NCBI GenBank assembly: GCA_934717895.1
Contig: CAKUZO010000011.1
Span: 1 to 35,656 of the forward strand
Direction of reading: 5' to 3'
Length of the DNA stretch: 35,656 bases
Origin: an uncultured Candidatus Melainabacteria bacterium
Lineage (GTDB): Bacteria; Cyanobacteriota; Vampirovibrionia; Gastranaerophilales; Gastranaerophilaceae
The notes under the pieces: model-generated
What the model was told of the DNA's origin: nothing
Database searches by the model: none
The model's input: only the letters and a program-made list of their open reading frames with translations
Translations under genes and position numbers: made by a program
Part shown: in pieces, positions 24,044 through 32,574 of the stretch
Layout: every line of letters starts with the position of its first letter
How positions within the stretch are numbered: position 1 is the stretch's first letter

Positions 24044-24436
24044 ATGCATAATTTTATTGAAGACAGGCGATTTGTGGCAAGCCTGATTAGACAAGTTTTA
24101 ATTTCTCGATTGTGTGTAAGGGAAGCTATTTTGAATTTTCCGCATGATACTGATGATAAGAGTATTCATGCGGCTTATCATGCTTTGGTTCACTATGAAG
24201 CAGATGAGGATTTGAGATTGCGTGATACGGCTTATAGAGAAGAACAAGATGATTATTTGGAATTTATTTCTGATGTTTTAGAACGTGGTGAAGATTTGCC
24301 TGAGAATATTATCAGAAACTATGAAAAATATTATTCTTGTGCTAATATACCCCATGAAGAAAATGCAAAAGGTTTTTTCAAAGGATTTTTCAGATTTCTG
24401 AACATTAAAGGAAGTTCTGACGTTAATATAAAGTAA
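24044..24436 (+). CDS. Unknown helical protein coupled to the BlaI-like repressor
   Basis: A 130-residue, predicted mainly helical, acidic protein with no signal peptide and no recognised domain. A central segment is rich in charged residues and His/Tyr (IHAAYHALVHYEADEDLRLRD), and the end is basic/aromatic (GFFKGFFRFLNIKG). It starts four bases after the repressor stop without its own Shine-Dalgarno, so ribosomes probably reinitiate from upstream. That coupling suggests a functional link with the repressor, perhaps as its partner or target. This is inference. Confidence 0.65.
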   Translation: MHNFIEDRRFVASLIRQVLISRLCVREAILNFPHDTDDKSIHAAYHALVHYEADEDLRLRDTAYREEQDDYLEFISDVLERGEDLPENIIRNYEKYYSCANIPHEENAKGFFKGFFRFLNIKGSSDVNIK

Positions 24437-24469
24437 GAGTTTATACAAAATAACAATTAAGGAGAAAGA

Positions 24470-25513
24470 ATGAAAAAGAAATTATTGACACTTTTCGCAG
24501 TAATGCTACTTGTCAGCGGGTGTGCGTTTGCGAAACCTAAACAGCAAAATCTTGATGTTTTACCGTTATTTTCATCTCAATCAAACCAAGCTAACAGGTT
24601 ATGGGTTGGGACTTTTCAACTAGCTTGGAATGATTTGATGGACGGCATTGTAAAAGGACCTGTTTTGTTTACCGGCAAAACTCCTTCTGTTGTAAAACAG
24701 TTGAATAATCAGGATTTTAAAGCTGATCAATTATCGGAAAATTCATATTACAAAACATACGGAGAAACTTCCCCAGAACTAAAAAAAGCTATTGAAGAAG
24801 GTATCAAAGAAAAATTTGGTGAAACAAGCGATGTTTTGGACGGTGCTGATTGGACAAGAGCGAATGGGAAATACACAGTTTACGCTATGTTGAAGAAAGA
24901 TTTCAAATTCTTAAAGGCTTTTGACAAGCTAAAATCTGAAAAATTCGGAAAGTCTGCAAAGAAAGTTCAATACTTTGGAATTGACAAAAAGAGCAACCAC
25001 GAATTGTATGACAACGTAACTGTTTTATTCTACAACTCTTCAAAAGATTTTGCAGTAGGCTTATTAACACAAAGTGACGATATCGTATATTTATACAGAA
25101 CTGATGATAACAAATCTTTTGACAAGCTTTACGCTGATATGCAAAAGAAACAGTCTGCATATAAAGATGTAGCAGATTTTGGAGAAAAAGATGAACTAAA
25201 AGTTCCAAACATCAATTTGTATAAACTAAAATCTTTTGACGAGGTTTGCGAAAGACAAATTAAAGGAACAAATATAAAAATTGACAAAGCAGTCGAAACA
25301 GTTGACTTCAAAATGAACAATGAAGGTGTTAAATTGAAGTCAGAAGCGTTAATTATGACTAAAATGACAGCGTTAGCACCGGAATCTTCTCACCCGAGAA
25401 AACTTTATTTCAATGATACATTTGTAATGTTCTTGCAAGAAAGAGATAAACAACAACCTTATTTTGCTCTTAGAGTTGATGATGTTGCTGCAATTAACAA
25501 ATTACAAAAATAA
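24470..25513 (+). CDS. Lipoprotein of unknown function, possibly serpin-like
   Basis: A 347-residue protein with a lipoprotein signal: MKKKLLTLFAVMLLVSGC, where VSGC is the lipobox and Cys18 the lipidated residue. The mature protein opens with a Trp-rich segment (RLWVGTFQLAWNDLMDG). The C-terminus (YFNDTFVMFLQERDKQQPYF) resembles the hydrophobic strand near the end of serpins. The overall size is near that of a serpin. I would not call it a serpin without a profile search, and no reactive-centre loop is evident to me. AAGGAG precedes the ATG. It follows the BlaI-like pair by 33 bases and may be cotranscribed. A good terminator follows. Confidence 0.7.
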   Translation: MKKKLLTLFAVMLLVSGCAFAKPKQQNLDVLPLFSSQSNQANRLWVGTFQLAWNDLMDGIVKGPVLFTGKTPSVVKQLNNQDFKADQLSENSYYKTYGETSPELKKAIEEGIKEKFGETSDVLDGADWTRANGKYTVYAMLKKDFKFLKAFDKLKSEKFGKSAKKVQYFGIDKKSNHELYDNVTVLFYNSSKDFAVGLLTQSDDIVYLYRTDDNKSFDKLYADMQKKQSAYKDVADFGEKDELKVPNINLYKLKSFDEVCERQIKGTNIKIDKAVETVDFKMNNEGVKLKSEALIMTKMTALAPESSHPRKLYFNDTFVMFLQERDKQQPYFALRVDDVAAINKLQK

Positions 25514-25532
25514 AATTTCATCAATAAAAAAG

Positions 25533-25564
25533 ACGAGGTTACAGGAATGTAATCTCGTTTTTTT
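25533..25564 (+). terminator. Rho-independent terminator before radA
   Basis: ACGAGGTTACA (25533-25543) and TGTAATCTCGT (25548-25558) form an 11-bp stem with one G-U pair and a 4-base loop, followed by seven T. The radA -10 box begins within a few bases of the T tract. Confidence 0.9.
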
Positions 25565-25566
25565 AT

Positions 25567-25580
25567 GATAATATTAGACT
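25567..25580 (+). promoter_or_regulatory. -10 region of radA, near-leaderless
   Basis: GATAAT (25567-25572) lies eight bases before the radA ATG; TAATAT (25569-25574) at six bases is an alternative. The leader would be 0-2 bases. No Shine-Dalgarno fits between the terminator and the start. Confidence 0.4.
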
Positions 25581-26954
25581 ATGGCGAAAGTAAAATCAAA
25601 ATGGATATGCCAAGAATGTGGCTATGAATCAGCAGGATATTTGGGCAAATGTCCTGAATGCGGAAGTTGGGGAAGTTTGGTTGAAGAAGTGCAATTTACG
25701 GCACCAAAGGCGACTCAAAACTCTGTTCACGACGAATTTATAAACAAAGAAAAACCGGAGTTATTAAAAGATATTCATATCGGCGAAGAAGTTCGGGTTT
25801 CTACAAATATATCCGAATTTGACCGAATTTTAGGCGGTGGACTCGTTCAAGGTTCACTTGTTCTTATCGCAGGCGACCCTGGGATTGGAAAATCCACAAT
25901 ACTTTTGCAAACAAGCGGACAACTTTGCAAAAACAACAAAAAAGTTCTATATGTTTCAGCAGAAGAAAGTGCAAGCCAGCTAAAATTGCGCGCTCAAAGG
26001 CTCTCAATAAACTCTGACAACCTTTATGTTTATCCGCAAACTTCAATGGAAAGCATTAAAGCGCAGATTGAAGATATCGCTCCCGACATCGTTGTTATAG
26101 ACAGTATCCAAGCAATTTACTCGCAAAATGTCGCAAGTTCTGCCGGAAGCGTCTCTCAAATCAGAGAATGCACAAACCTTTTGATGCACATCGCAAAATC
26201 AAAAAACATCACGGTTGTCGTAATCGGGCACGTTACAAAAGACGGAAACATTGCAGGACCAAAGGTTTTGGAACACATGGTTGACACAGTAATTTACTTT
26301 GAAGGCGACAAGTACAAATCTTACAGAATGTTGCGTTCAATGAAAAACCGTTTCGGCAACACATCAGAAGTCGGAATTTTTGAAATGCACACAGATGGGC
26401 TCCACGAGGTTAAAAACCCGAATGAATTGTTCTTAAACGAGCGTTCACAAGTCGCAGCCCCAGGGAGTGCAATTATCGTTACAAATGAAGGAACACGTCC
26501 GCTTTTGGTTGAAATTCAAGCACTTGTCGGCACAACTCCATATCCGACACCAAGACGAGTTACAAACGGAGTCGACACAAGCAGAGTGTTACAGATTTTG
26601 GCGGTTTTGGAAAAACGAGTAGGGCTAAACCTCTCAAAACAAGATGTTTATCTAAACGTTATGGGTGGTATAGATGTTTCAGAACCATCAGCAGACCTTG
26701 GAATTGCACTTGCCGTCGCAACTTGTGCAAGAGATGTTGTAGTCGATCCACAAACTGTAATTATTGGGGAAATCGGCTTGTCAGGAGAAATTCACCCTGT
26801 AAATAACATCGAAAAAAGACTTAACGAAGCGATTACATCTGGATTTAAAAAAGCAATAATACCTTTTGCCAACAAAATCGAAGATAAAAGAATTGAAATA
26901 GTTCCAGTGAAGCGTTTAATTGACGCAATTGGAGCTTGTGTATCAAAAAATTAA
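25581..26954 (+). CDS. radA: DNA repair/recombination ATPase RadA (Sms)
   Basis: A 457-residue RecA-like branch-migration protein. The N-terminal zinc finger uses C10, C13, C24 and C27. The RecA core has Walker A GDPGIGKST at about 98-106, the Walker B region DIVVIDSIQ, and the RadA-specific MKNRFG motif. The C-terminal Lon-protease-like domain begins near VNGVDTSRVLQIL and contains YLNVMGGIDVSEPSADLGIA. All hallmarks are intact and the length is typical. Predicted near-leaderless. It converges with the prenyl synthase gene with 16 bases between stops. Confidence 0.95.
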   Translation: MAKVKSKWICQECGYESAGYLGKCPECGSWGSLVEEVQFTAPKATQNSVHDEFINKEKPELLKDIHIGEEVRVSTNISEFDRILGGGLVQGSLVLIAGDPGIGKSTILLQTSGQLCKNNKKVLYVSAEESASQLKLRAQRLSINSDNLYVYPQTSMESIKAQIEDIAPDIVVIDSIQAIYSQNVASSAGSVSQIRECTNLLMHIAKSKNITVVVIGHVTKDGNIAGPKVLEHMVDTVIYFEGDKYKSYRMLRSMKNRFGNTSEVGIFEMHTDGLHEVKNPNELFLNERSQVAAPGSAIIVTNEGTRPLLVEIQALVGTTPYPTPRRVTNGVDTSRVLQILAVLEKRVGLNLSKQDVYLNVMGGIDVSEPSADLGIALAVATCARDVVVDPQTVIIGEIGLSGEIHPVNNIEKRLNEAITSGFKKAIIPFANKIEDKRIEIVPVKRLIDAIGACVSKN

Positions 26955-26970
26955 CCCATATAAGACAAGC

Positions 26971-27861
26971 TTAGTTAATTCTGATTTTTTCCAAAATTTG
27001 TTCAAAAACTTCTGATTTCAAATTGTTTTTATTTAGAATTTCGTAGCATCTGTCAATTAAAATACTTAAATCTTTTTTCGATTTTTCAAGTCCGTAAAGA
27101 CTTGTATAAGTAAGCTTTCCCTCTTCTTTATCTTTTCCCAAAGTTTTTCCCATTTCTTCAAATGTTGAGGTTTCGTCTAAAATATCGTCGGCAATTTGGA
27201 AGGCAACACCTAATGTTTGTCCGAATTCCGTTATATCTTCAATTTGTTTTTCCGTTGCATCAGCAATGATTGCTCCTGTTCTTAAAGCAAGTTTAAACAA
27301 ATCAGCTGTCTTGTGGGTATGAATATAATCCAAAATTTCCGGCAATTGTTCATCATCTTCGCTATATTCAAAGGCTTGTACCAGTTTTTCACTTTCAATA
27401 TCCACAACTTGCCCTGCAATTACACCATAAGCCCCTGCTGCTTGAAAATATTCTTCCATAATTTTAATTAATTTTTCAGCTCCAAGATTTTTAGAATTTT
27501 TCAAAATTGTTTGTGGGGCAAAAGTCAAAAGAGCATCACCGGCCAGTACAGCGTGAGCTTCTCCAAAAACCATATGATTTGTCAGCTGTCCTCGTCTGTA
27601 CATATCGTTATCCATACAAGGTAAATCGTCGTGTATTAAAGTTTGAGAATGTAGCATTTCGATTGCACAAGCTGTTGGAATAGCATCTTCCACATTTCCA
27701 CCAAACATTCTACATGTTTCAAGGCACATTACAGGACGAAGTCTTTTCCCCGGAAGCGTTACTGTATATTTCATTGATTTAAAAATCTTCTGCGGATAAC
27801 AAATCGGCATAAATTCATCAATTTTTTTATTTACAAGGTCTATATATTCGTTCATTTTCAT
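26971..27861 (-). CDS. ispA: Polyprenyl (farnesyl/geranylgeranyl) diphosphate synthase
   Basis: A 296-residue all-helical prenyltransferase that condenses isopentenyl diphosphate with allylic diphosphates. The first Asp-rich motif is HDDLPCMDND (D78, D79, D84), of the bacterial DDxxxxD type; the second is IADDILDE. The KR basic pocket is GKRLRP near residue 39. Length and first motif suit a bacterial farnesyl diphosphate synthase; geranylgeranyl product cannot be excluded, since the residues upstream of the first motif set chain length. AAAGG precedes tandem in-frame ATGs. It lies 108 bases downstream of rsgA on the same strand. Confidence 0.92.
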   Translation of the reverse strand: MKMNEYIDLVNKKIDEFMPICYPQKIFKSMKYTVTLPGKRLRPVMCLETCRMFGGNVEDAIPTACAIEMLHSQTLIHDDLPCMDNDMYRRGQLTNHMVFGEAHAVLAGDALLTFAPQTILKNSKNLGAEKLIKIMEEYFQAAGAYGVIAGQVVDIESEKLVQAFEYSEDDEQLPEILDYIHTHKTADLFKLALRTGAIIADATEKQIEDITEFGQTLGVAFQIADDILDETSTFEEMGKTLGKDKEEGKLTYTSLYGLEKSKKDLSILIDRCYEILNKNNLKSEVFEQILEKIRIN

Positions 27862-27969
27862 TTTGTGTACCTTTCTTTTTAGCGAGTAGTAAGTGGAGAG
27901 TTATGCATTTTGACAAGGGGGTGATATTTCTGTTTTTAAATATAATGACTTTTCATTATTCTCAACTCT

Positions 27970-28968
27970 TTATTCACTAATACTGTCTATCTCTTTATAA
28001 ATTTGTTGTTTAAGCGTATTTCTCGCACTTTGACGTTTCTTTTCACTAATTTTAGCAATTTGCCTGTTGTGAACAATTTTTTTAGTATGTTCTTGTTTTT
28101 TCCCTTCGAATTTAATTCGTTCTTTATATTCTTTCGCCTCATCGATAAAGGCTAGATAACTTTCATATCTTGTTGGGTCGATTTTGTCAATATTATTTAA
28201 CACATTACAACCATCTTCGTTAATATGAAGGCAATCGGAATATTTGCATTCATTTCTATATTTAGCTATATCTGAGAAAAGCAAATCAACGTCAGCCGGA
28301 AGCAAGAAATCAAACCTTGCATTACTAAACCCGGGTGTATCCACAATTCTTGAAGTATCATTCAGCTTGATAATTTCACAATGACGAGTCGTATGAGTTC
28401 CACGTTGAGTTTTTTCGCTAACTTGTTTTGTTCGAAGATTTAAAGTTGGATTTATAGCGTTTACAAGACTTGATTTCCCAACTCCTGAATTTCCGCATAG
28501 AACACTTGTTTTTCCACTTAAAAGTTTTTCAAAACTTTTTATTCCGTTATGCTCAGTCGCAGAGGTATAAACAATTTTGTACCCTAGAGGTTCATAGATT
28601 TTTTTTATCTTTTCTCTTAGATGCTTATCCCATTTTAAATCGTCTTTATTAAAACACAAAACAGTTTTAATATCATAATATTTTGCAAGAGAAATATATC
28701 GATTGAGTTGATGCAAATCCAACTCCGGCTCTTTTAAGGCAGAAACTATGATTATTTGATCGATATTTGCAACACTGGGACGCTTAATAAAGTTTTTTCG
28801 TTGGATAATTTTCGTTATAACACCGTTTTCAAACTCTACAAAATCTCCAACAAGAATTTTTTCACGCTGTTTTTTTAAAACTTCACGAATTTTACATTCA
28901 TAAAAAGAAGTTCCATCATCAACATAATAAAAATCTGAGTGAATTTTATAAATCTGTCCTTCTGCCAT
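27970..28968 (-). CDS. rsgA: Ribosome biogenesis GTPase RsgA (YjeQ)
   Basis: A 332-residue circularly permuted GTPase that matures the 30S subunit. An N-terminal OB fold (about residues 1-75) is followed by G4 (CFNKDDL), then G1 (GNSGVGKSSL) and G3 (DTPGF), the permuted order typical of RsgA. The C-terminal zinc site is intact: CKYSDCLH then GC gives the C-x4-C-x-H-x5-C spacing. A basic C-terminal extension (KKRQSARNTLKQQ) follows. It is predicted leaderless: TAAAAT lies exactly six bases upstream of the ATG. It is divergent from the zinc-ribbon/ATPase-like gene. Confidence 0.95.
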   Translation of the reverse strand: MAEGQIYKIHSDFYYVDDGTSFYECKIREVLKKQREKILVGDFVEFENGVITKIIQRKNFIKRPSVANIDQIIIVSALKEPELDLHQLNRYISLAKYYDIKTVLCFNKDDLKWDKHLREKIKKIYEPLGYKIVYTSATEHNGIKSFEKLLSGKTSVLCGNSGVGKSSLVNAINPTLNLRTKQVSEKTQRGTHTTRHCEIIKLNDTSRIVDTPGFSNARFDFLLPADVDLLFSDIAKYRNECKYSDCLHINEDGCNVLNNIDKIDPTRYESYLAFIDEAKEYKERIKFEGKKQEHTKKIVHNRQIAKISEKKRQSARNTLKQQIYKEIDSISE

Positions 28969-28980
28969 AGAAAAATTTTA
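28969..28980 (-). promoter_or_regulatory. -10 box of rsgA, predicted leaderless
   Basis: On the minus strand TAAAAT (28980-28975) is followed by six bases and the rsgA ATG. No Shine-Dalgarno is present; the -35 box is not obvious. Confidence 0.5.
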
Positions 28981-29026
28981 GCACAAAAAGAGAATAAATA
29001 ATAATGTCAGAGAATATTCTAGTTTC

Positions 29027-29061
29027 TTGAAATAATCATCGTATTATGGTATAATTTTTTT
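29027..29061 (+). promoter_or_regulatory. Near-consensus promoter, predicted leaderless
   Basis: TTGAAA (29027-29032), a 17-base spacer and a perfect TATAAT (29050-29055) are followed by exactly six bases before the ATG at 29062. It drives the zinc-ribbon protein and probably glgA. Confidence 0.72.
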
Positions 29062-32000
29062 ATGGAATGTCCAAAATGTGGTTTTGAAATAGATGAGAAA
29101 GCATTAGTTTGCCCCAATTGTAAAAAGGTGCTCAAACTTGCGTGCCCGATTTGTAAAACTATTAACGACTCAAACACATGCAAATCTTGCGGATATGTTA
29201 TTATTTCTAAATGCCATAATTGCGGTAAAATAAATCAAACAATCTCTAAAAAATGTAAAAAATGTGGATTTAGCACTGAAAAAAGTGTTATCATGAATGA
29301 GTCTAATGCTGATGATTATGTATTAATGACGATAGATTTCCCAAATTTGAATGAAATGAAAAATGTCTTTGGTTCTGTTAAATTACTAAATAAATTTAAA
29401 ATAAACCTAGATAATTTAATTACATCTTATGCAAAATCAATTGGAGTAAGACGTCAAGTTGTTGGTAAAACTTATGTAATCCGTTTTGACAAAGATTATA
29501 CCTTTAACAGTTCTGTCACAACTGCTGTCAAATCATCTATTGACCTCTTGAATAAAATAGTTGCTCTTAACTGTAAACTTACTAAGAAAAAAAATGCATC
29601 AGTTAGATGCAATATTTTCTTGATGAAAAGAAATATTGAAGACAATCCGAATGATTTAAATTCCGGCTATAATATTAGCCTGTTTAACAGGATTAACCCT
29701 TCCACAGAAGATAAAGTACTTGGGACATTTCAGGTGCTTACAGACAGTGCTGTTGCAGATGCAGTTGGAGCTGAATACCATCTTGAACAATTGGAATCAG
29801 TTATGCATAACGATGAAATGGCTATGTATTATGAATTGGATTTGAAAAACTTTGTTACGGTTGAATATCCTGTCGAAGAAGAAGAAAGTGAAATCAAAAT
29901 CCCAAACTTTGTTCAAAATATGTTAATAGAGCAGGATAAACTTGATGAAGAAGCATTAAATAATATAAAAGTAGCTGATACAGATTCTATCTACGATCTT
30001 GAAACAATCAATTTTGAAGAAATTAAATGTGAGTTTATCAGGTGCGAAAATATTGATGTGATTTTGCATATTGCAAGTAAATTAGCAACTACCCCAAATG
30101 GAATTATGGGGATTAAAACTGCTGAAATGTACAAACCTTATTCAATAAATGTTTTGAATACAATTGAAGAATCTGGTAAATTTAGTAACATTATTTCTCT
30201 AACTTGCTATGACGAGATGAAATACTCGCCTTATTCATTTTTTAGAGATTTAGTTTCGTCCATTTTTGAATATACAGTTTCTCAAAAACTATTTTTTTCA
30301 AATGATTTTTCAATGTTTCAGTCACTTGATCCTAATGGCTTAATTAAAGATTTAGTAACATTACAAAAACGCGAAAACAATGAAAACGAAGATACTCGTT
30401 ATGTCTATTTTGAAATCTTTTTAACTTTATTAAAAGCTATTCCAAATACACTTATTTTTGTTGAAGACTTAGAAAAAATAGATTCAAGTTCTTATGAAGT
30501 TTTAAAATACATCTTTGAAACCTTTGATGAACTAGATATTAGCTTTTTATTCACTTATGACAAAGATTTTTCTTTGCATAAAGACTCTCATTTCTTATTA
30601 ACACGTTCTTATTATACTGAAATTGCATTAAAACCTACTTCTTTTGAAAAACTTATTGCAGAAAACAAAGAAGTTTACAAAGAAATTTTGAACAATTTTT
30701 ACTTCCAAAGAATTGCAAAATATGCTTGCGGAAGCAGTCTGTTTATAAATATAGCTCTTCAATATTTAATAGAATCCGGAGTTTATGAATACAAAGATAA
30801 TTGTATTCGAATGATTAATCCAAAAACCATTATTATTCCGTCAAGTCTTGATAAACTTGTTTCAAGACGTTTATATTTGCTTCAAGATGATGAAGTTGCA
30901 ATGAAATTTTTAACATCTATCATTCTTCTCGGAACTCGTATAGACAAAGGAACTGTTGCTAGTTTAGCATACCCAAATACTGATAAAATTATTGATAAAT
31001 TGACTGATATGGGATTTATGTATGAATATAACAATTGCTACTACTTCCCTAATTATAATTTATTACGAAATAATTTGTTACCAACAATAAGCAAAATTTA
31101 TTTGAAAGATGTTGCAAAAGATTTGTTTGATAAAGTTTTCATCGAAGACATGCCAAGCCCGATTAAAGCGTATTTATACGGACTTCTTGAAGAAACAGAT
31201 GCTGAAAGAGCTCAATGGCAAGCTTTGGCTGATATTTCTTTATCGCTTGGTGATTTTAGTGCTTATTTAAATAGTGCAACCAAAATTTTAGACTTGTTAA
31301 ACCAAAACGAATCTCTGGAACAGGCTGAAAGTATTAGCGATTATAAAAACTCTTTATACGAAAATATTTCAGAAAATCTCTATGATTACGTTCCGGAAAA
31401 AAGCGAAAAAATTGCCTCAGAAACTCTTCATAATATTGAAAAAAAAGGAGATGTTGATAAAACAATAAAACTTTGCAATAAAATGATAAATGGTGCTTTA
31501 ATCAATGGAGATTACGGGAAAGCACTCGAACTAACCCATAAAGTTCTTTCTATATTGCCACCATCATCTCTAAATCCGCAAGATGAAAATTTTAACAACT
31601 ACTTCTTTTTGATGTCAGTTATCCATATCCAAATTTTGTTCAATATCGGAGCCTTGAAAGATTGTATTGATATCGGATTTAAGGTTTTGAATTTTGTAAA
31701 TAATCAGACAATTGAGATATTAAAACCTGATTATATGTCTGTGGACACCTTTAAGTCACTAATTACCGTATCTGCCGGTTACGTTGCTCTTGCAAATGTG
31801 TTGTTAATGTTTAGTGATGTTCGAGAATTCTTGAATATATTACGAAACGAAATTGATTTTGTTCCTAAATCTTATGACTTGTTTGTGGCTTTGCAAGATT
31901 TAATTCATGGTGTGGAGATTTCTATTGACTTATCCTCATTTGAAATTGAAGATGGCGACATTTTTGGCAATATTTTATTTAATATAATTAATGCTTTTTC

Positions 32001-32574
32001 ATCAATTGGTTTAGATTATAAGATATTTGCCGAATTTATTTATAAGGCTAAAATTTCGGCTAAAAGCTCTAATCTGCACCAGTTGGAATTATTTTGCGAC
32101 TTAATGATTGGTTACGCCTATATGCAACTAGGTTCATATAAAAAGGCAGAAGCTATTATTTACAAAATAATTAAAGCAACCAACAATAATGGAATGACAA
32201 CGCTTTTGTACGTTGCTTGGTATATTATGAGCGAATTACATCTTAAACAAAACAAATATGATGTTGCATTCGGAATTGCTAACAATTCGCTTATTCAGCT
32301 TGAAAAAAATAGTATAACAAGTGAATACTTATTGATGTTGTTTAAATATAATATGTTTAAGATAATGATGTTCAAAAAGCAATATGATAAAGCTGAAATC
32401 TGCATGAGTCACGCACAATATATTGCTAAAAAATACGGTATAAATTTTGTATTTGACACAGAACAAAGTCATTACATAGCAGTAGAAGAGGAAGAGTTAT
32501 CGCTTGATAATGCCGGAATATTTGAAAATGTTCAGGATTTTCACAACGAAACAGATTCAGGAAGTGAGGAATAA
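29062..32574 (+). CDS. Zinc-ribbon / cyclase-like / STAND ATPase-like / TPR protein, probably catalytically dead
   Basis: A 1170-residue protein. Three zinc ribbons open it (Cys pairs at 3/6+17/20, 28/31+40/43, 51/54+65/68). Residues ~85-262 resemble a class III nucleotide cyclase domain: DDYVLMTIDFPNLNEM at its start, VVGKTYVIRF where the second metal Asp should be, and QVLTDSAVADAVG to YYEL at its end. Residues ~320-500 resemble an AAA_16/STAND ATPase with Walker B LIFVEDLEKIDSSS, but the P-loop position (GIMGIKTAEMYKP) lacks a GxxGxGKS/T motif. The remainder is helical and TPR-like. The architecture matches ~1100-residue zinc-ribbon cyclase-ATPase-TPR regulators, here apparently degenerate. 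Its stop overlaps the glgA start (TAATG), so the two are cotranslated; a regulatory or scaffold role is inferred. Confidence 0.75.
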   Translation: MECPKCGFEIDEKALVCPNCKKVLKLACPICKTINDSNTCKSCGYVIISKCHNCGKINQTISKKCKKCGFSTEKSVIMNESNADDYVLMTIDFPNLNEMKNVFGSVKLLNKFKINLDNLITSYAKSIGVRRQVVGKTYVIRFDKDYTFNSSVTTAVKSSIDLLNKIVALNCKLTKKKNASVRCNIFLMKRNIEDNPNDLNSGYNISLFNRINPSTEDKVLGTFQVLTDSAVADAVGAEYHLEQLESVMHNDEMAMYYELDLKNFVTVEYPVEEEESEIKIPNFVQNMLIEQDKLDEEALNNIKVADTDSIYDLETINFEEIKCEFIRCENIDVILHIASKLATTPNGIMGIKTAEMYKPYSINVLNTIEESGKFSNIISLTCYDEMKYSPYSFFRDLVSSIFEYTVSQKLFFSNDFSMFQSLDPNGLIKDLVTLQKRENNENEDTRYVYFEIFLTLLKAIPNTLIFVEDLEKIDSSSYEVLKYIFETFDELDISFLFTYDKDFSLHKDSHFLLTRSYYTEIALKPTSFEKLIAENKEVYKEILNNFYFQRIAKYACGSSLFINIALQYLIESGVYEYKDNCIRMINPKTIIIPSSLDKLVSRRLYLLQDDEVAMKFLTSIILLGTRIDKGTVASLAYPNTDKIIDKLTDMGFMYEYNNCYYFPNYNLLRNNLLPTISKIYLKDVAKDLFDKVFIEDMPSPIKAYLYGLLEETDAERAQWQALADISLSLGDFSAYLNSATKILDLLNQNESLEQAESISDYKNSLYENISENLYDYVPEKSEKIASETLHNIEKKGDVDKTIKLCNKMINGALINGDYGKALELTHKVLSILPPSSLNPQDENFNNYFFLMSVIHIQILFNIGALKDCIDIGFKVLNFVNNQTIEILKPDYMSVDTFKSLITVSAGYVALANVLLMFSDVREFLNILRNEIDFVPKSYDLFVALQDLIHGVEISIDLSSFEIEDGDIFGNILFNIINAFSSIGLDYKIFAEFIYKAKISAKSSNLHQLELFCDLMIGYAYMQLGSYKKAEAIIYKIIKATNNNGMTTLLYVAWYIMSELHLKQNKYDVAFGIANNSLIQLEKNSITSEYLLMLFKYNMFKIMMFKKQYDKAEICMSHAQYIAKKYGINFVFDTEQSHYIAVEEEELSLDNAGIFENVQDFHNETDSGSEE

